DNA of 64,000 nucleotides from JALZKA01 sp963717635 (GCA_963717635.1 OY970347.1:1116001-1180000), one strand, 5' to 3'. Positions 24,766-33,902 are shown, counted from the stretch's first letter. A program made the numbers and translations. Notes: generated from the letters alone by a model not told the origin.

Positions 24766-25391
24766 TTGAGCACGACGACATCGAGCGGCTGCTATCGGCC
24801 AAGGGCGCCGCCGACGTCGATGCTGCCGCGGCGGACGCGGCTCGGCGGTTCGCCGAGCGCGCCGCCTCGGAGGGCGCGGCGGTGGTCGCCTACGCGACGC
24901 TCGAGACGCCGGTCGGCGCGGCGAGCATCGCCGCGACGTCGCGGGGCGTGATCTCCGTCGGCCTGCCGAACGTGCCACTGGACGAGTTTCTCGCCCAGCT
25001 GGCGGACCGGATCTCCCCCCGGATCGTCGAGGCTCCGGCAACGCTGGATACCGCGCGCCGCGAGCTCGACGAGTACTTCAGCGGGCACCGCCAGGCCTTC
25101 GACCTGCCACTCGACTGGCGGCTGGTGCCGGGCGGCTTCTACCGCAAGGTCTTGCGCGCGACCGCGCGCCTGCCGTTCGGGATCACCGCCACCTACGGCG
25201 AGATCGCGGCGCAGGCCGGGAACGCGCGCGCCCATCGCGCCGCGGGCACCGCGCTCGGCTCGAACCCGCTGCCGATCGTCGTCCCTTGCCACCGGATCAT
25301 CAGGAGCGGGGGGGACCCCGGCAACTACGGGGGCGGCCCGGAGCTCAAGCGGTGGCTGCTGACGCTCGAGGGAGCCCTCCCGGAGACTTGA
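24762..25391 (+). CDS. ogt: Methylated-DNA-protein-cysteine methyltransferase with N-terminal extension
   Basis: 209 residues. The C-terminal half is a complete alkyltransferase: PFGITATYGEIAAQAGN (DNA-binding helix), then PIVVPCHRIIRSGG with the acceptor Cys176, then NYGGGPELKRWLL. It repairs O6-alkylguanine by irreversible transfer to the cysteine. The first 40-50 residues are an acidic helical extension (MIEHDDIERLLSAKGAADVD), placed where a sigma factor's partner gene usually encodes an anti-sigma domain. The ATGA overlap with the sigma gene implies stoichiometric synthesis. An alkylation-sensing role for the pair is inference. Confidence 0.9.
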   Translation: MIEHDDIERLLSAKGAADVDAAAADAARRFAERAASEGAAVVAYATLETPVGAASIAATSRGVISVGLPNVPLDEFLAQLADRISPRIVEAPATLDTARRELDEYFSGHRQAFDLPLDWRLVPGGFYRKVLRATARLPFGITATYGEIAAQAGNARAHRAAGTALGSNPLPIVVPCHRIIRSGGDPGNYGGGPELKRWLLTLEGALPET

Positions 25392-25439
25392 CAGTTGCTT
25401 GATTGACGATTGACAACCAACTTGGCTGTCAAGTAGGCT
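25387..25439 (+). promoter_or_regulatory. Promoter with repeated TTGAC and an 8-bp inverted repeat
   Basis: TTGACA at 25410-25415 and TAGGCT at 25434-25439 (18-bp spacer) form a good -35/-10 pair. The -10 ends six bases before ATG 25446, so the transcript should be leaderless. Further TTGACA/TTGACG copies start at 25388 and 25403. CTTGACAG (25387-25394) and CTGTCAAG (25426-25433) form a perfect inverted repeat that spans the promoter, a likely operator. Confidence 0.65.
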
Positions 25440-25445
25440 GGGCGC

Positions 25446-25931
25446 ATGATCGACTCGAACCTCACCAAGCGCCAGCACGAGATCCTCGAACGCCTCGAGC
25501 AGGGGATGCCCGTCAAGCAGATCGCCACCGACCTCGGCGTCTCGCGAAACGCCGTCTATTTGCAGATCGAACGGCTTCGCGGCCAGGGCGTCCTGCCGCA
25601 GGGCTACACGCCCAGCGGCCAGCCGCCGCGCTCCGTGCCTCCGGCGCTGATGCCTGGGCTCGAGCTCGGCGCCGCGGTGCCCGCGCCGGGCTTTGGCGGC
25701 GGCCCGCTGCCCGGCTACCGCTCGGAGCTCGCGGAGCTGCGACGTCCCGCGGACGACGCCACGCCGCCCGGCGAGTACGCCCGCGTGATCGAGGCCGCCG
25801 CCGCCCGGGGCGATGTCGTCGCCCTCGCCTACGAGCTCGGCAGGCTCGACGCGACCGAGGCCGAAGAGCTTGCGACCGGCGTCCTCGAGTCCGCGCTGGA
25901 GCGGCTCGGGCTGCTGCCGCCGAACGACTAG
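25446..25931 (+). CDS. HTH transcriptional regulator
   Basis: 161 residues. The N-terminus contains a helix-turn-helix, TKRQHEILERLEQGMPVKQIATDLGVSRNAVYLQIERLR (LuxR/sigma-4-like), at residues about 6-45. A Pro/Gly linker follows, then a helical C-terminal module (EYARVIEAAAARGDVVALAYELGRLD). No response-regulator receiver domain is present, so the signal is unknown. The promoter just upstream has an inverted repeat and repeated TTGAC, consistent with autoregulation. The start codon is also the probable transcription start. Confidence 0.75.
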   Translation: MIDSNLTKRQHEILERLEQGMPVKQIATDLGVSRNAVYLQIERLRGQGVLPQGYTPSGQPPRSVPPALMPGLELGAAVPAPGFGGGPLPGYRSELAELRRPADDATPPGEYARVIEAAAARGDVVALAYELGRLDATEAEELATGVLESALERLGLLPPND

Positions 25932-25985
25932 CGGGCTTGTAGTGGATAATCGCCCAGTCCCGACCAGCGAAGGAGTCCCAGGGGA

Positions 25986-26546
25986 ATGACCGTTGTCTTG
26001 ATCTTGATTGGCGTCGCCGTCGTCTTGGCGCTGATCTTCATCCTGATCCGCAACTCGATCATCGGTTCGCGCAACCGGGTCGACGAGTCGTGGTCGGGCA
26101 TCGACGTCCAGCTCAAGCGCCGCCACGACCTGGTGCCGAATCTGGTCGAGACCGTGAAGGGCTACGCCCAGCACGAGCGCGAGACCTTCGAGAAGGTGAC
26201 CCAAGCGCGCGCCCAGGCGATGCAGGCCTCAGGGCCGGCCGAAGCCGGCGCGGCCGAGGGAATCCTCTCCCAGGCGCTCGGCGGCCTTCGAGTGGTGGCG
26301 GAGCAGTACCCGGAGCTGCGCGCGACCGAGAATTTCCAGCAGCTCTCGCGCAACCTGAGCGAGCTGGAGGACGAGATCCAGGCGTCGCGCCGGATCTACA
26401 ACTCGAACGTCCAGGCCTACAACACGAAGATCCAGATCTTCCCGAACTCGGTCGTCGCTTCATCGGGCGGGTTCACGGCGCGCGAGTTCTTCGAGATCAC
26501 GGACGCCGCCGAGCGGGAGCCCGTCGAGGTCTCGTTCACCCAGTAG
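25986..26546 (+). CDS. lemA: LemA family protein
   Basis: 186 residues, the normal LemA length. An N-terminal membrane helix (about residues 2-22) leads to the conserved NRVDESWSGIDVQLKRRHDLVPNLVETVKGY. A long cytoplasmic coiled coil follows (ENFQQLSRNLSELEDEIQASR), and then NSNVQAYNTKIQIFPNSVVA. The biochemical role of LemA is unclear; in other bacteria it is a membrane scaffold linked to envelope stress. AAGGAG (25969-25974) is 11 bases upstream and AGGGG nearer, with GATAAT further upstream as a possible -10. Confidence 0.9.
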   Translation: MTVVLILIGVAVVLALIFILIRNSIIGSRNRVDESWSGIDVQLKRRHDLVPNLVETVKGYAQHERETFEKVTQARAQAMQASGPAEAGAAEGILSQALGGLRVVAEQYPELRATENFQQLSRNLSELEDEIQASRRIYNSNVQAYNTKIQIFPNSVVASSGGFTAREFFEITDAAEREPVEVSFTQ

Positions 26547-26558
26547 GGGCGCGTTGAC

Positions 26559-27029
26559 GTGAGGCGACCGGGACCGGTGAGGAACCCAGAGCCCGAGTTC
26601 CTCACCGGCCCCGGGCTCGCGCGCGACGCGTACGACTTCGCCGCCGCCGCGCACGCCGGCCAGGAGCGCAAGGGCGATGGCTCGCCCTACATGGCGCACC
26701 CGGTCGAGGTCGCCCGGCTGCTCCACGCCGAGGGGGTTGCCGACGAGGCCCTCCTCGCGGCGACGTTCCTCCACGACGTGGTCGAGGACACCAACCACCC
26801 GCTCAGTGAGATCCGCGATCGCTTCGGGGGGGAGGTCGCAGCGGTCGTGGAGGCGATGACCGAGGACAAGTCGATCGAGCCCTACGAGGCGCGCAAGGAT
26901 CACCACCGTGACCAGGTCGAGGCCGGTGGCGAGCGAGCCGTGTTGATCTATGCGGCCGACAAGCTCGCGAACCTGCGCGACATGCGCTCGCTCGACGCGT
27001 TCGACGCCGAGCGGACGACCACAGCGTGA
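26559..27029 (+). CDS. HD-domain phosphohydrolase, RelA/SpoT-Mesh1-like
   Basis: 156 residues. Motif order follows the SpoT/Mesh1 hydrolase domain: AAAAHAGQERKGDGSPYMAHP (first His), the HD pair in ATFLHDVVEDT, and IYAADKLANLRDM with the downstream Asp. This fold removes pyrophosphate from (p)ppGpp. A Mesh1-like enzyme is about 180 residues, so the C-terminal helix is short here. GTG 26559 is the first start, with an in-frame GTG at 26577 as alternative. The GTGA overlap couples it to corA. Confidence 0.75.
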   Translation: MRRPGPVRNPEPEFLTGPGLARDAYDFAAAAHAGQERKGDGSPYMAHPVEVARLLHAEGVADEALLAATFLHDVVEDTNHPLSEIRDRFGGEVAAVVEAMTEDKSIEPYEARKDHHRDQVEAGGERAVLIYAADKLANLRDMRSLDAFDAERTTTA

Positions 27030-27997
27030 TCGTCGACTGCGCCCACTACCGGGACGGGCAGCGCCAGAACGAGGGGCCGCTGCCACTGGAAGAGGCGGCG
27101 AACTACTGCGTCGGCGGCGGCGAGTTCGTCTGGTTGGGGCTGAAGGAGCCGAGCCAGGAGGAGTTGAAGCGCGTGGGGGAGATGTTCGGGCTCCACGAGC
27201 TGGCGCTGGAGGACGCGGCCAACGCCCATGAGCGCCCGAAGATCGAGGACTACGAAGGCTCGCTATTCGTCGTCCTTCGCACGACCCGATACGACGATGC
27301 GAAGGAGGAGGTCGAGTTCGGCGAGATCGACGTGTTCGTGGGGTCGGGATACGTGATCACGGTTCGCCACGGGGAGGCGAGCGAGCTGGCGCCGGCGCGC
27401 AAGCGGCTCGAGGATCGCACCGAGCTGCTCAAGGAAGGGCCGGCCGCCGTCGTCTGGGCAATCATCGACAAGGTCGTGGACGACTACGCGCCGGTCGTCG
27501 ACGGCATCGACCAGGACATCAGCGAGGTCGAGCAGGAGATCTTCGGGAAGGGCTCCGACGCGACCCAGCGGATCTACTTCCTGAAGCGCGAGGTGATCGA
27601 GTTCCACCACGCGGTCGCGCCGCTTCTGGCACCCCTGGAGGGGCTCCAATACGGAGCGCGGCCCCAGGTTCCCGACGAGCTTCGCAACTACTTCCGCGAC
27701 ATCCACGATCACGCCCGGCGGGTCGACGAGCAGGTGATGGGTCAACGCGAGCTGCTGACGTCCATCCTCGAGGCGAACCTGGCACTTCTGGGTGTTCAGC
27801 AGAACCAGATCGTGCGGGCGATCTCCGCCTGGGTGGCGATCATCGCCGTGCCGACGTTCCTGGCGTCCATCTGGGGCATGAACTTCGACCACATGCCCGA
27901 ACTGGCGGAGAGCTGGGGCTATCCGGCGGCGCTCGGCCTGATGCTGGTTGCCGTGGTCTCGCTGTACGCGTTCTTCAAGCGGATCGACTGGCTCTAG
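27026..27997 (+). CDS. corA: CorA-family Mg2+/Co2+ channel
   Basis: 323 residues. A large cytoplasmic N-terminal domain with long helices (about 150-255) precedes two C-terminal transmembrane helices. The first ends in WGMNF, the GMN selectivity signature of CorA channels, and the second ends near FFKRIDWL. The start is GTG 27026, overlapping the HD-domain gene's stop (GTGA). The protein mediates gated Mg2+ uptake across the cytoplasmic membrane. Confidence 0.92.
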   Translation: MIVDCAHYRDGQRQNEGPLPLEEAANYCVGGGEFVWLGLKEPSQEELKRVGEMFGLHELALEDAANAHERPKIEDYEGSLFVVLRTTRYDDAKEEVEFGEIDVFVGSGYVITVRHGEASELAPARKRLEDRTELLKEGPAAVVWAIIDKVVDDYAPVVDGIDQDISEVEQEIFGKGSDATQRIYFLKREVIEFHHAVAPLLAPLEGLQYGARPQVPDELRNYFRDIHDHARRVDEQVMGQRELLTSILEANLALLGVQQNQIVRAISAWVAIIAVPTFLASIWGMNFDHMPELAESWGYPAALGLMLVAVVSLYAFFKRIDWL

Positions 27998-28021
27998 CCC
28001 GTCGCTACGCTGACCCCAAGC

Positions 28022-28909
28022 ATGGGTGTCTTCGCGCACGTCGGTTCGGGCGTCTTCGAGCCGCTGCAGGTGATCGGCGTGACCGCCTTTGGCGTCGCCT
28101 ACGGGCTGCGCGCGGCGACCCTCGCTCGAGAGCGGCGGCCCGTCCCCGTGTGGCGGGGTGCCTGCTACTTCACCGGGCTGGCGCTGATCCTGGCGATGTT
28201 CATCTCGCCGGTCGCCCACCTCGGCGACGAGCTGGTGCTGGCGCACATGGCGCAACACCTCGTGATCGCCGACGTAGCCGCGCTCTTGATCGTGCTGGGG
28301 CTGACCCGAGCGCTGCTGCAACCGGTGATGGCGCTGCGGGCGTTCGACCGCCTGCGGACGCTGACGCTGCCGTACATCGCGCTGCCGCTCTGGATCGCGA
28401 ACCTGTTCATCTGGCACATTCCGGCCCTCTATGAGGGAGCGGTCACGAACGAGGCCGTCCACGCACTCCAGCACGCGTGCTTCATCGGCTTCGGGGTGTT
28501 GATGTGGATGCCGATCGCCGGCCCGTTTCCGGTGCCGAGTTGGTTCGGTGGCGGCGCGCAGGTCGGATACACGGTGGTGGCGCGGCTCGCGGGCGCCGGC
28601 CTCGGGAACATCCTCGTGTGGTCCAGCACCGCGCTCTACCCGGTCTATGCGGCAGGTGAGGCGTATTGGGAGATCTCGCCGCTCACCGACCAGGGGATCG
28701 CGGGCATGATCATGATGATCGAGGGCTCCCTCGTCACCCTCGGGGTCCTCGCCTGGGTCCTGTTGCGCTGGGCCTCCCGCGACCAGGAGAAGCAGCGGCT
28801 GCTCGACCTGGCTGCCGAGCGCGGCGTCCCGCTGGCGCCCGAGCGCGCCGAGCGCGCGGTCGCCAGCGGTCACGGCGCCCGGCTCGAGGAGCGCCTGAGA
28901 CAGTCGTGA
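28022..28909 (+). CDS. ctaG: Cytochrome c oxidase assembly protein, CtaG (caa3) type
   Basis: 295 residues with seven transmembrane helices. The caa3_CtaG signature is visible as ILAMFISPVAHLGDELVLAHMAQH, FIWHIPALYEGAV and HALQHACFIGFGVLMW, with several conserved histidines for copper or heme. The family is needed to deliver copper or assemble cytochrome c oxidase. The start is ATG 28022; TACGCT (28006-28011) ten bases upstream fits a leaderless or very short leader. A GTGA overlap (28906-28909) links it to the next gene. Confidence 0.9.
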   Translation: MGVFAHVGSGVFEPLQVIGVTAFGVAYGLRAATLARERRPVPVWRGACYFTGLALILAMFISPVAHLGDELVLAHMAQHLVIADVAALLIVLGLTRALLQPVMALRAFDRLRTLTLPYIALPLWIANLFIWHIPALYEGAVTNEAVHALQHACFIGFGVLMWMPIAGPFPVPSWFGGGAQVGYTVVARLAGAGLGNILVWSSTALYPVYAAGEAYWEISPLTDQGIAGMIMMIEGSLVTLGVLAWVLLRWASRDQEKQRLLDLAAERGVPLAPERAERAVASGHGARLEERLRQS

Positions 28910-30408
28910 GGGGCACCACCCGCAACCGTTTCCTCTACGTCCTCGTGTTCACGGTCGGGATCGCGACCCTTGGCGCCGAGATCGCGGCGGCAAGGCTCCT
29001 GGCTCCGTTTTTCGGCGCGTCGACGATCGTCTGGGCCAACACGATCGGCGTCGTCCTCGTCGCGCTCTCGATCGGGTACTGGTTCGGCGGGCGCCTGGGC
29101 GACCGCTACCCGGAGCTCCGCCAGCTCTGCCTGGTGGTGCTCGGAGGCGCGGCGCTGGTCGCCCTGATCCCGTTCGTAGCCCAGCCGTTCTTCGAGTTGT
29201 CCGTAGACGCTCTCGATGAGATCGAGGCCGGCGCGTTTGTCGGCTCCCTGTTCGCCGTGCTGTTCCTGATCGCGATCCCGGTGGCGGTGCTGGGCACGGT
29301 CTCGCCGTGGGCGATCCGGCTCTCGGTGCCGGATGTCGAGCACGCGGGCACGATCGCCGGGCGTCTCTACGCGATCTCGACCGTCGGCTCGCTGCTCGGC
29401 ACGATGCTCGCGGCGCTGGTCCTGATCCCGTTCGTCGGCACTCAGCGCACCTTCGTACTCTTCGCGGTGATGCTGGCGCTGGTCGCCGCCGCAGGACTTG
29501 GCTGGCGCTACCTTGCGGCGCCGCTGGCCGCCGCCGCGGTGCTGGCGATCCCCGTCGGAACGGTCAAGTCCTCCGACGAGGGCAGGGTGCTGTTCGAGAC
29601 CGACTCCGAACACCAGTACATCCGCGTGGTCGAGGAGCCGGACGGCGACCGCCTCCTGGAGCTGAACGAGGGGCAGGCCGTGCACTCGCTGCTGCGAGTG
29701 GACTCGTATCTGACTGAGGACGTCTGGGACGGCTACCTGGTCCTGCCGCTCGCCGGGTTGGCGCGGCCAGCTGAGCGGATCGCGATCCTCGGCAACGCGG
29801 CGGGCACGACCGCCCGCGCCTATGGTCGCTACTTCCCGGAAACGGCGGTCGACGGCGTCGAGATCGACGCTGAGCTCGAGGAAGTGGGCAACCGGTTTTT
29901 CGACATGGCCTCAAACGAGAAGCTCAGCGTGCACTCAGAAGACGCGCGACCCTGGCTGCGCCGGTCCGATGGCGGCTACGACGCGATTTTCGTCGATGCC
30001 TACCGCCAGCCCTACATCCCCTTCTACCTGGCGACCAAGCAGTTCTTTGAGCTGGTGCGCGATCGCCTCGCGCCCGGCGGGGTGGTGGTGGTCAACGCCG
30101 GGCACCCGGAGGGCAACGACGACCTGGAGAAGGTCCTGGGCCGGACGATCGCCGAGGTCTTCCCGACCGTCTTGCGCGACCCCATCGAGCCCACCAACAC
30201 GCTGCTCGTTGCCAGCGAGGCACCGCTCTCGCCCGAGCGGATGACGAGCGCCGTGGGCGGGCTGCCGGTCGAGGTCCGGAACCTGGCTGCGACCGAGGCG
30301 TCGCGCCTGGGGCCGCGGCTGGAAGGCGGGGCGGTCTACACCGACGATCGCGCGCCGGTCGAGTGGCTGATCGACCGCTCGATTCTGGGCTATGCAGGAG
30401 AGAACTAG
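28906..30408 (+). CDS. Membrane-fused spermidine/spermine-synthase-like protein
   Basis: 500 residues from GTG. The first 210 form about seven transmembrane helices (TLGAEIAAARLLAPFFG and GTIAGRLYAISTVGSLLG motifs typical of fused MFS/spermidine synthases). The rest is a SpeE-like methyltransferase fold: VDGVEIDAELEEVGNRFFDM binds the S-adenosyl group, then YDAIFVDAYRQPYIPFYL. Putrescine aminopropyltransferase activity is typical of soluble SpeE but not proven for this fused group. A GTG/TGA overlap ties it to ctaG. Confidence 0.8.
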   Translation: MRGTTRNRFLYVLVFTVGIATLGAEIAAARLLAPFFGASTIVWANTIGVVLVALSIGYWFGGRLGDRYPELRQLCLVVLGGAALVALIPFVAQPFFELSVDALDEIEAGAFVGSLFAVLFLIAIPVAVLGTVSPWAIRLSVPDVEHAGTIAGRLYAISTVGSLLGTMLAALVLIPFVGTQRTFVLFAVMLALVAAAGLGWRYLAAPLAAAAVLAIPVGTVKSSDEGRVLFETDSEHQYIRVVEEPDGDRLLELNEGQAVHSLLRVDSYLTEDVWDGYLVLPLAGLARPAERIAILGNAAGTTARAYGRYFPETAVDGVEIDAELEEVGNRFFDMASNEKLSVHSEDARPWLRRSDGGYDAIFVDAYRQPYIPFYLATKQFFELVRDRLAPGGVVVVNAGHPEGNDDLEKVLGRTIAEVFPTVLRDPIEPTNTLLVASEAPLSPERMTSAVGGLPVEVRNLAATEASRLGPRLEGGAVYTDDRAPVEWLIDRSILGYAGEN

Positions 30409-30412
30409 TCCT

Positions 30413-30541
30413 GTGGACCGCGTCGCCGCTTGGGTCGTGACCGGGCCGGTTGGCCGGGTCGCTGCGTTCGCGGGCGACCTCGGCGCCGCGCTCGGCCGGT
30501 GGGCTCTGCGCCGCGCCGGGCTTCGAAGGTCCACCGAATAA
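30413..30541 (+). CDS. 42-residue conserved-looking small protein
   Basis: From GTG 30413 to TAA 30541 the frame encodes MDRVAAWVVTGPVGRVAAFA and ends GLRRSTE. It has one amphipathic hydrophobic stretch followed by an Arg-rich helix. AGGAG at 30396-30400 is 12 bases upstream, rather far. The product looks membrane-associated. I recall similar short proteins with VTGPVG in related actinobacteria, but no function. The TAA is also part of the TAACCT box before tig. Confidence 0.5.
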   Translation: MDRVAAWVVTGPVGRVAAFAGDLGAALGRWALRRAGLRRSTE

Positions 30542-30552
30542 CCTCAGCGCCG

Positions 30553-31947
30553 ATGAGGACCGAGGTCACAGAGCTGCCCGAGTCGCGCGCGCGGCTTGAG
30601 GTCGGGATCGAGCCGGAGTTGCTCGCGCAGCGCCTGAATCGCGCCGCCAAGCAGATGGCCGGCGAGATGAAGCTCCCGGGCTTTCGCAAGGGCAAGGTGC
30701 CGCCCGAGCTGGTGATCCAGCGGATCGGCCGCGAGGCGGTCCTCGAGCAGGCGATCCGCGACTCGATTCCCGAGTGGTACGAGCGCGCGATCGTCGAGTC
30801 TGGGCTGCCCACCGTCGGCGATCCGAAGCTGGACGTCGACCAGCTCCCGGGCGAGGGCGAGGAGCTCGTGTTCTCGATCGAGGTCGGCGTGCGCCCCGAG
30901 GCCACGCTCGGCGAGTACCGGGGGCTCGAGGTGGGGAGGACCACCGTCGAGGTGCCCGACGACGGTGTCGCCGAGGAGCTCGAGCGCCTGCGCGAGGGCT
31001 TCGGCAGCCTCAACCCGGTCGAGCGGCCCGCGGCCGAGGGCGACGTGGTCGTGATCGACTACGAGGGCACGATCGAAGGCGAGCCGTTCGACGGCTCGAC
31101 CGGCAAGGACTTCACGATCGAGCTCGGATCGGAGGGATTGATGCCCGAGTTCAATACCGGTCTGGCCGGCAAGTCGGCGGGCGACGACGCCGAGATCTCG
31201 GTCAGCTTCGCAGACGACCACCAGCCCGAGGAGGTGGCCGGCAAGACCGCTGCCTTCGCGGTGAAGGTCAAGGAAGTGCGCGAGAAGGAGCTGCCGCCGC
31301 TGGACGACGAGTTCGCGCAATCCGCCTCGGAGTTCGACACGCTGGACGAGCTGCGCGAGGAGATCCGGTCCCGCATGGCGGCGATGCTCGAGGCCCGTGC
31401 CGACGCCGAGTTTCGCGAGGCGGCGGTCGAAGCCGCAGCGGCAACCGCGACGGTCGACCTGCCCCACGACCTCGTCCACGCACGGGCACACGAGCTTTGG
31501 GAGCGCTTCGAGCGCTCGCTCGGGGCGCGCGGGATCGACCCGCAGATGTACGCCCAGATGCAGGGCAAGGACCGCCACGACCTGATCTCCGACGGTGAGG
31601 AGTCGGCCGAGAAGTCACTGCGCCGCGAGGCGACACTGGCCGCGGTGGCCGAGGCGGAGGCGATCGAGCCCACCGACGACGACCTCCTGGACGCGCTCGG
31701 CCCCGGCGAGGGCAAGGACTCTCCGGACAAGATCCTCAAACGGCTGCGCGAGGACGGCCGCGACACACTCCTGCGCGATGAGGTCCGGCTGCGCAAGGCG
31801 GCCGAGCTGATCGCCGAGCAGGCGAAGCCGATCCCGAAGGCCCAGGCCGAAGCCCGCGAGGCGATCTGGACGCCGGGCTCGGACTCCGAGGGCGACGAGC
31901 CCGCGACCGGTGAGAACCCGGACAAGCTGTGGACGCCGGGCGACTGA
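30553..31947 (+). CDS. tig: Trigger factor
   Basis: 464 residues. The N-terminal ribosome-binding domain contains GFRKGKVPPELV. The central FKBP-type PPIase domain (about 150-250) has GDVVVIDYEGTIEGEPFDG, and the C-terminal helical arms form the chaperone cradle. It binds nascent chains at the ribosome exit. The acidic tail after residue 430 is long, with a duplicated WTPG motif (IWTPGSDS and LWTPGD). ATG 30553 has TAACCT (30539-30544) eight bases upstream. It precedes clpP, as in many bacteria. Confidence 0.95.
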   Translation: MRTEVTELPESRARLEVGIEPELLAQRLNRAAKQMAGEMKLPGFRKGKVPPELVIQRIGREAVLEQAIRDSIPEWYERAIVESGLPTVGDPKLDVDQLPGEGEELVFSIEVGVRPEATLGEYRGLEVGRTTVEVPDDGVAEELERLREGFGSLNPVERPAAEGDVVVIDYEGTIEGEPFDGSTGKDFTIELGSEGLMPEFNTGLAGKSAGDDAEISVSFADDHQPEEVAGKTAAFAVKVKEVREKELPPLDDEFAQSASEFDTLDELREEIRSRMAAMLEARADAEFREAAVEAAAATATVDLPHDLVHARAHELWERFERSLGARGIDPQMYAQMQGKDRHDLISDGEESAEKSLRREATLAAVAEAEAIEPTDDDLLDALGPGEGKDSPDKILKRLREDGRDTLLRDEVRLRKAAELIAEQAKPIPKAQAEAREAIWTPGSDSEGDEPATGENPDKLWTPGD

Positions 31948-31973
31948 ATGCCCTTCTATAAACTCACCCGCCG

Positions 31974-32558
<585 letters not shown>

Positions 32559-32697
32559 ACGCCGGACCCTCGCGGTCGGGCTGCTCGCCGCGGCGAGCAC
32601 GGTCGGCCTTGCGATCGCGACCGGCGCCGCCGGAGGCCCCGGGTTCAAGGTCACGCGGGCGTCGGTTGCCCCCGAGCCCGCGTACTTTGCCGGTCGC

Positions 32698-33348
32698 ATG
32701 CCGGTCAGCCTGCGATACGTCTTTCGCAGCGCCGGCGAGCCGCGGGACGTGAGGCTCAGCGTGGAGCGGGTCGGCAGCAGCGGCAGAGTCGCGGAATGGA
32801 AGCGCCGCGACCTGGCGCCCGGGATCCCGCGCAGGCAGGTCTGGCGCGCGCAGGCGGCGGACGGCGTCTACCGCTTCCGGATCTTCTCGCCCGGTTATCC
32901 AGGCGTGCGCACCACCAGCGTCCACCTCCACGGCCACCGCTTCCCGGTCAAGGGCGGGCACGGGACTCGAGGTCCGATCGGCGACTTCGGTGCGCCGCGC
33001 TCGGGTGGGCGAGCGCATCAGGGCTTTGACGTCACCGCTCCGTGCGGAACCCCGCTGCTGGCGCTCCGCGCCGGGCGGGTCGAGCGCGCTGGGTACGACC
33101 CGCAGCTCTACGGGAACTTCATCGAGGTCGACGCGAAGCGCTCCCGGCTCGACTATTTCTACGCCCACCTGAGCCGCCCGGCCGAGGCTCGCCGTGGCGA
33201 CCTGGTCAAGACCAGCGAGCGCCTCGGCAAGATCGGGCTAACCGGAAACGCTGCGGGCACGCCCTGCCACCTGCACGTCGAGCTGCGGCGATCCGGCCGG
33301 TTGCTCGACCCCGAGCCGAAGCTGGCCCGATGGGACGGCTACGGTTGA
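32698..33348 (+). CDS. M23 family metallopeptidase (LytM-type)
   Basis: 216 residues from the only canonical start, ATG 32698. The zinc-binding residues are in HQGFDV (His/Asp) and HLHVE, with the intervening GNFIEVDAKRSRLDYFYAHL typical of Gly-Gly endopeptidases or murein hydrolases. The same frame continues upstream to a TGA at 32500-32502 and encodes a good signal peptide (RRRTLAVGLLAAASTVGLAI), but it has no ATG/GTG/TTG. An ATC at 32551 is the most reasonable beginning and would overlap the end of clpP. Without it the enzyme would lack export. Confidence 0.85.
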   Translation: MPVSLRYVFRSAGEPRDVRLSVERVGSSGRVAEWKRRDLAPGIPRRQVWRAQAADGVYRFRIFSPGYPGVRTTSVHLHGHRFPVKGGHGTRGPIGDFGAPRSGGRAHQGFDVTAPCGTPLLALRAGRVERAGYDPQLYGNFIEVDAKRSRLDYFYAHLSRPAEARRGDLVKTSERLGKIGLTGNAAGTPCHLHVELRRSGRLLDPEPKLARWDGYG

Positions 33349-33349
33349 G

Positions 33350-33766
33350 CTAGCCCGCCCTCCAGGGCACCCTGCCGCTGTCGCAGTTCAGCGCCGTGCC
33401 GAAATCGCCCTGGGCGCGGATCGCGCCGCGCACGGAGCTCAAGTTGTCCCTGACGCGGCCCTTGACGCGGACCTTCCTGCCGGAACGGCGCAGCGTCTTC
33501 GAGAAGCGGTTGCGGTCGTTGACCTTGATATACGGCAGCCTGCCTCGCACATTGACCGTCGCGTCATCGTCGCAGGCCGCCTCGAGCTTCGAGAACCGGA
33601 AGTTCTTCAGCGCCCTCGGTTCGCCCTCGAAGCTCTTCAGCGTGAAGCTGATCCGAAAGGCCTGCCCGCGCAGCGCCTCCGTGGACGAGCCTGCGTCGCC
33701 AATCGCGGCGACCGGCAGCGCCAGAACCGTCGTCAACCCGGCCAGCGCAAGGATTCCCTTCTTCAT
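33350..33766 (-). CDS. Secreted protein of unknown function
   Basis: 138 residues. A signal peptide (MKKGILALAGLTTVLALPVA, cut near GDAGS) precedes a beta-rich basic domain with two cysteines (LEAACDDDA and ALNCDSG) that could form a disulfide. No family is recognised. GGGAGAG lies upstream of ATG 33766. It is convergent with the M23 gene (one base between stop codons) and divergent from clpX. Confidence 0.6.
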   Translation of the reverse strand: MKKGILALAGLTTVLALPVAAIGDAGSSTEALRGQAFRISFTLKSFEGEPRALKNFRFSKLEAACDDDATVNVRGRLPYIKVNDRNRFSKTLRRSGRKVRVKGRVRDNLSSVRGAIRAQGDFGTALNCDSGRVPWRAG

Positions 33767-33841
33767 GCCTCTCCCTTGATCGGTACCCCTTTACCTGCGA
33801 AGGAGGGTAACGGGCCTGCAATCGTTCGCGCGCTTGAAGGG

Positions 33842-33902
33842 ACGGAGGGAGTTGTCGAGTAACAACACGGAGACCTAGCCGAGACCCTCCGTTCTCTAAC
33901 CT
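33842..33902 (+). promoter_or_regulatory. Inverted repeats and -10 box upstream of clpX
   Basis: ACGGAGGG (33842-33849) pairs with CCCTCCGT (33885-33892). Inside, GTTGT and ACAAC (33851-33866) form a second small hairpin. TAACCT at 33897-33902 is a likely -10, giving a 5' leader of about 39 nt that includes AAGGAGAG before clpX. The large repeat would cover the -35 region, so operator use is more likely than an RNA role. Confidence 0.45.
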
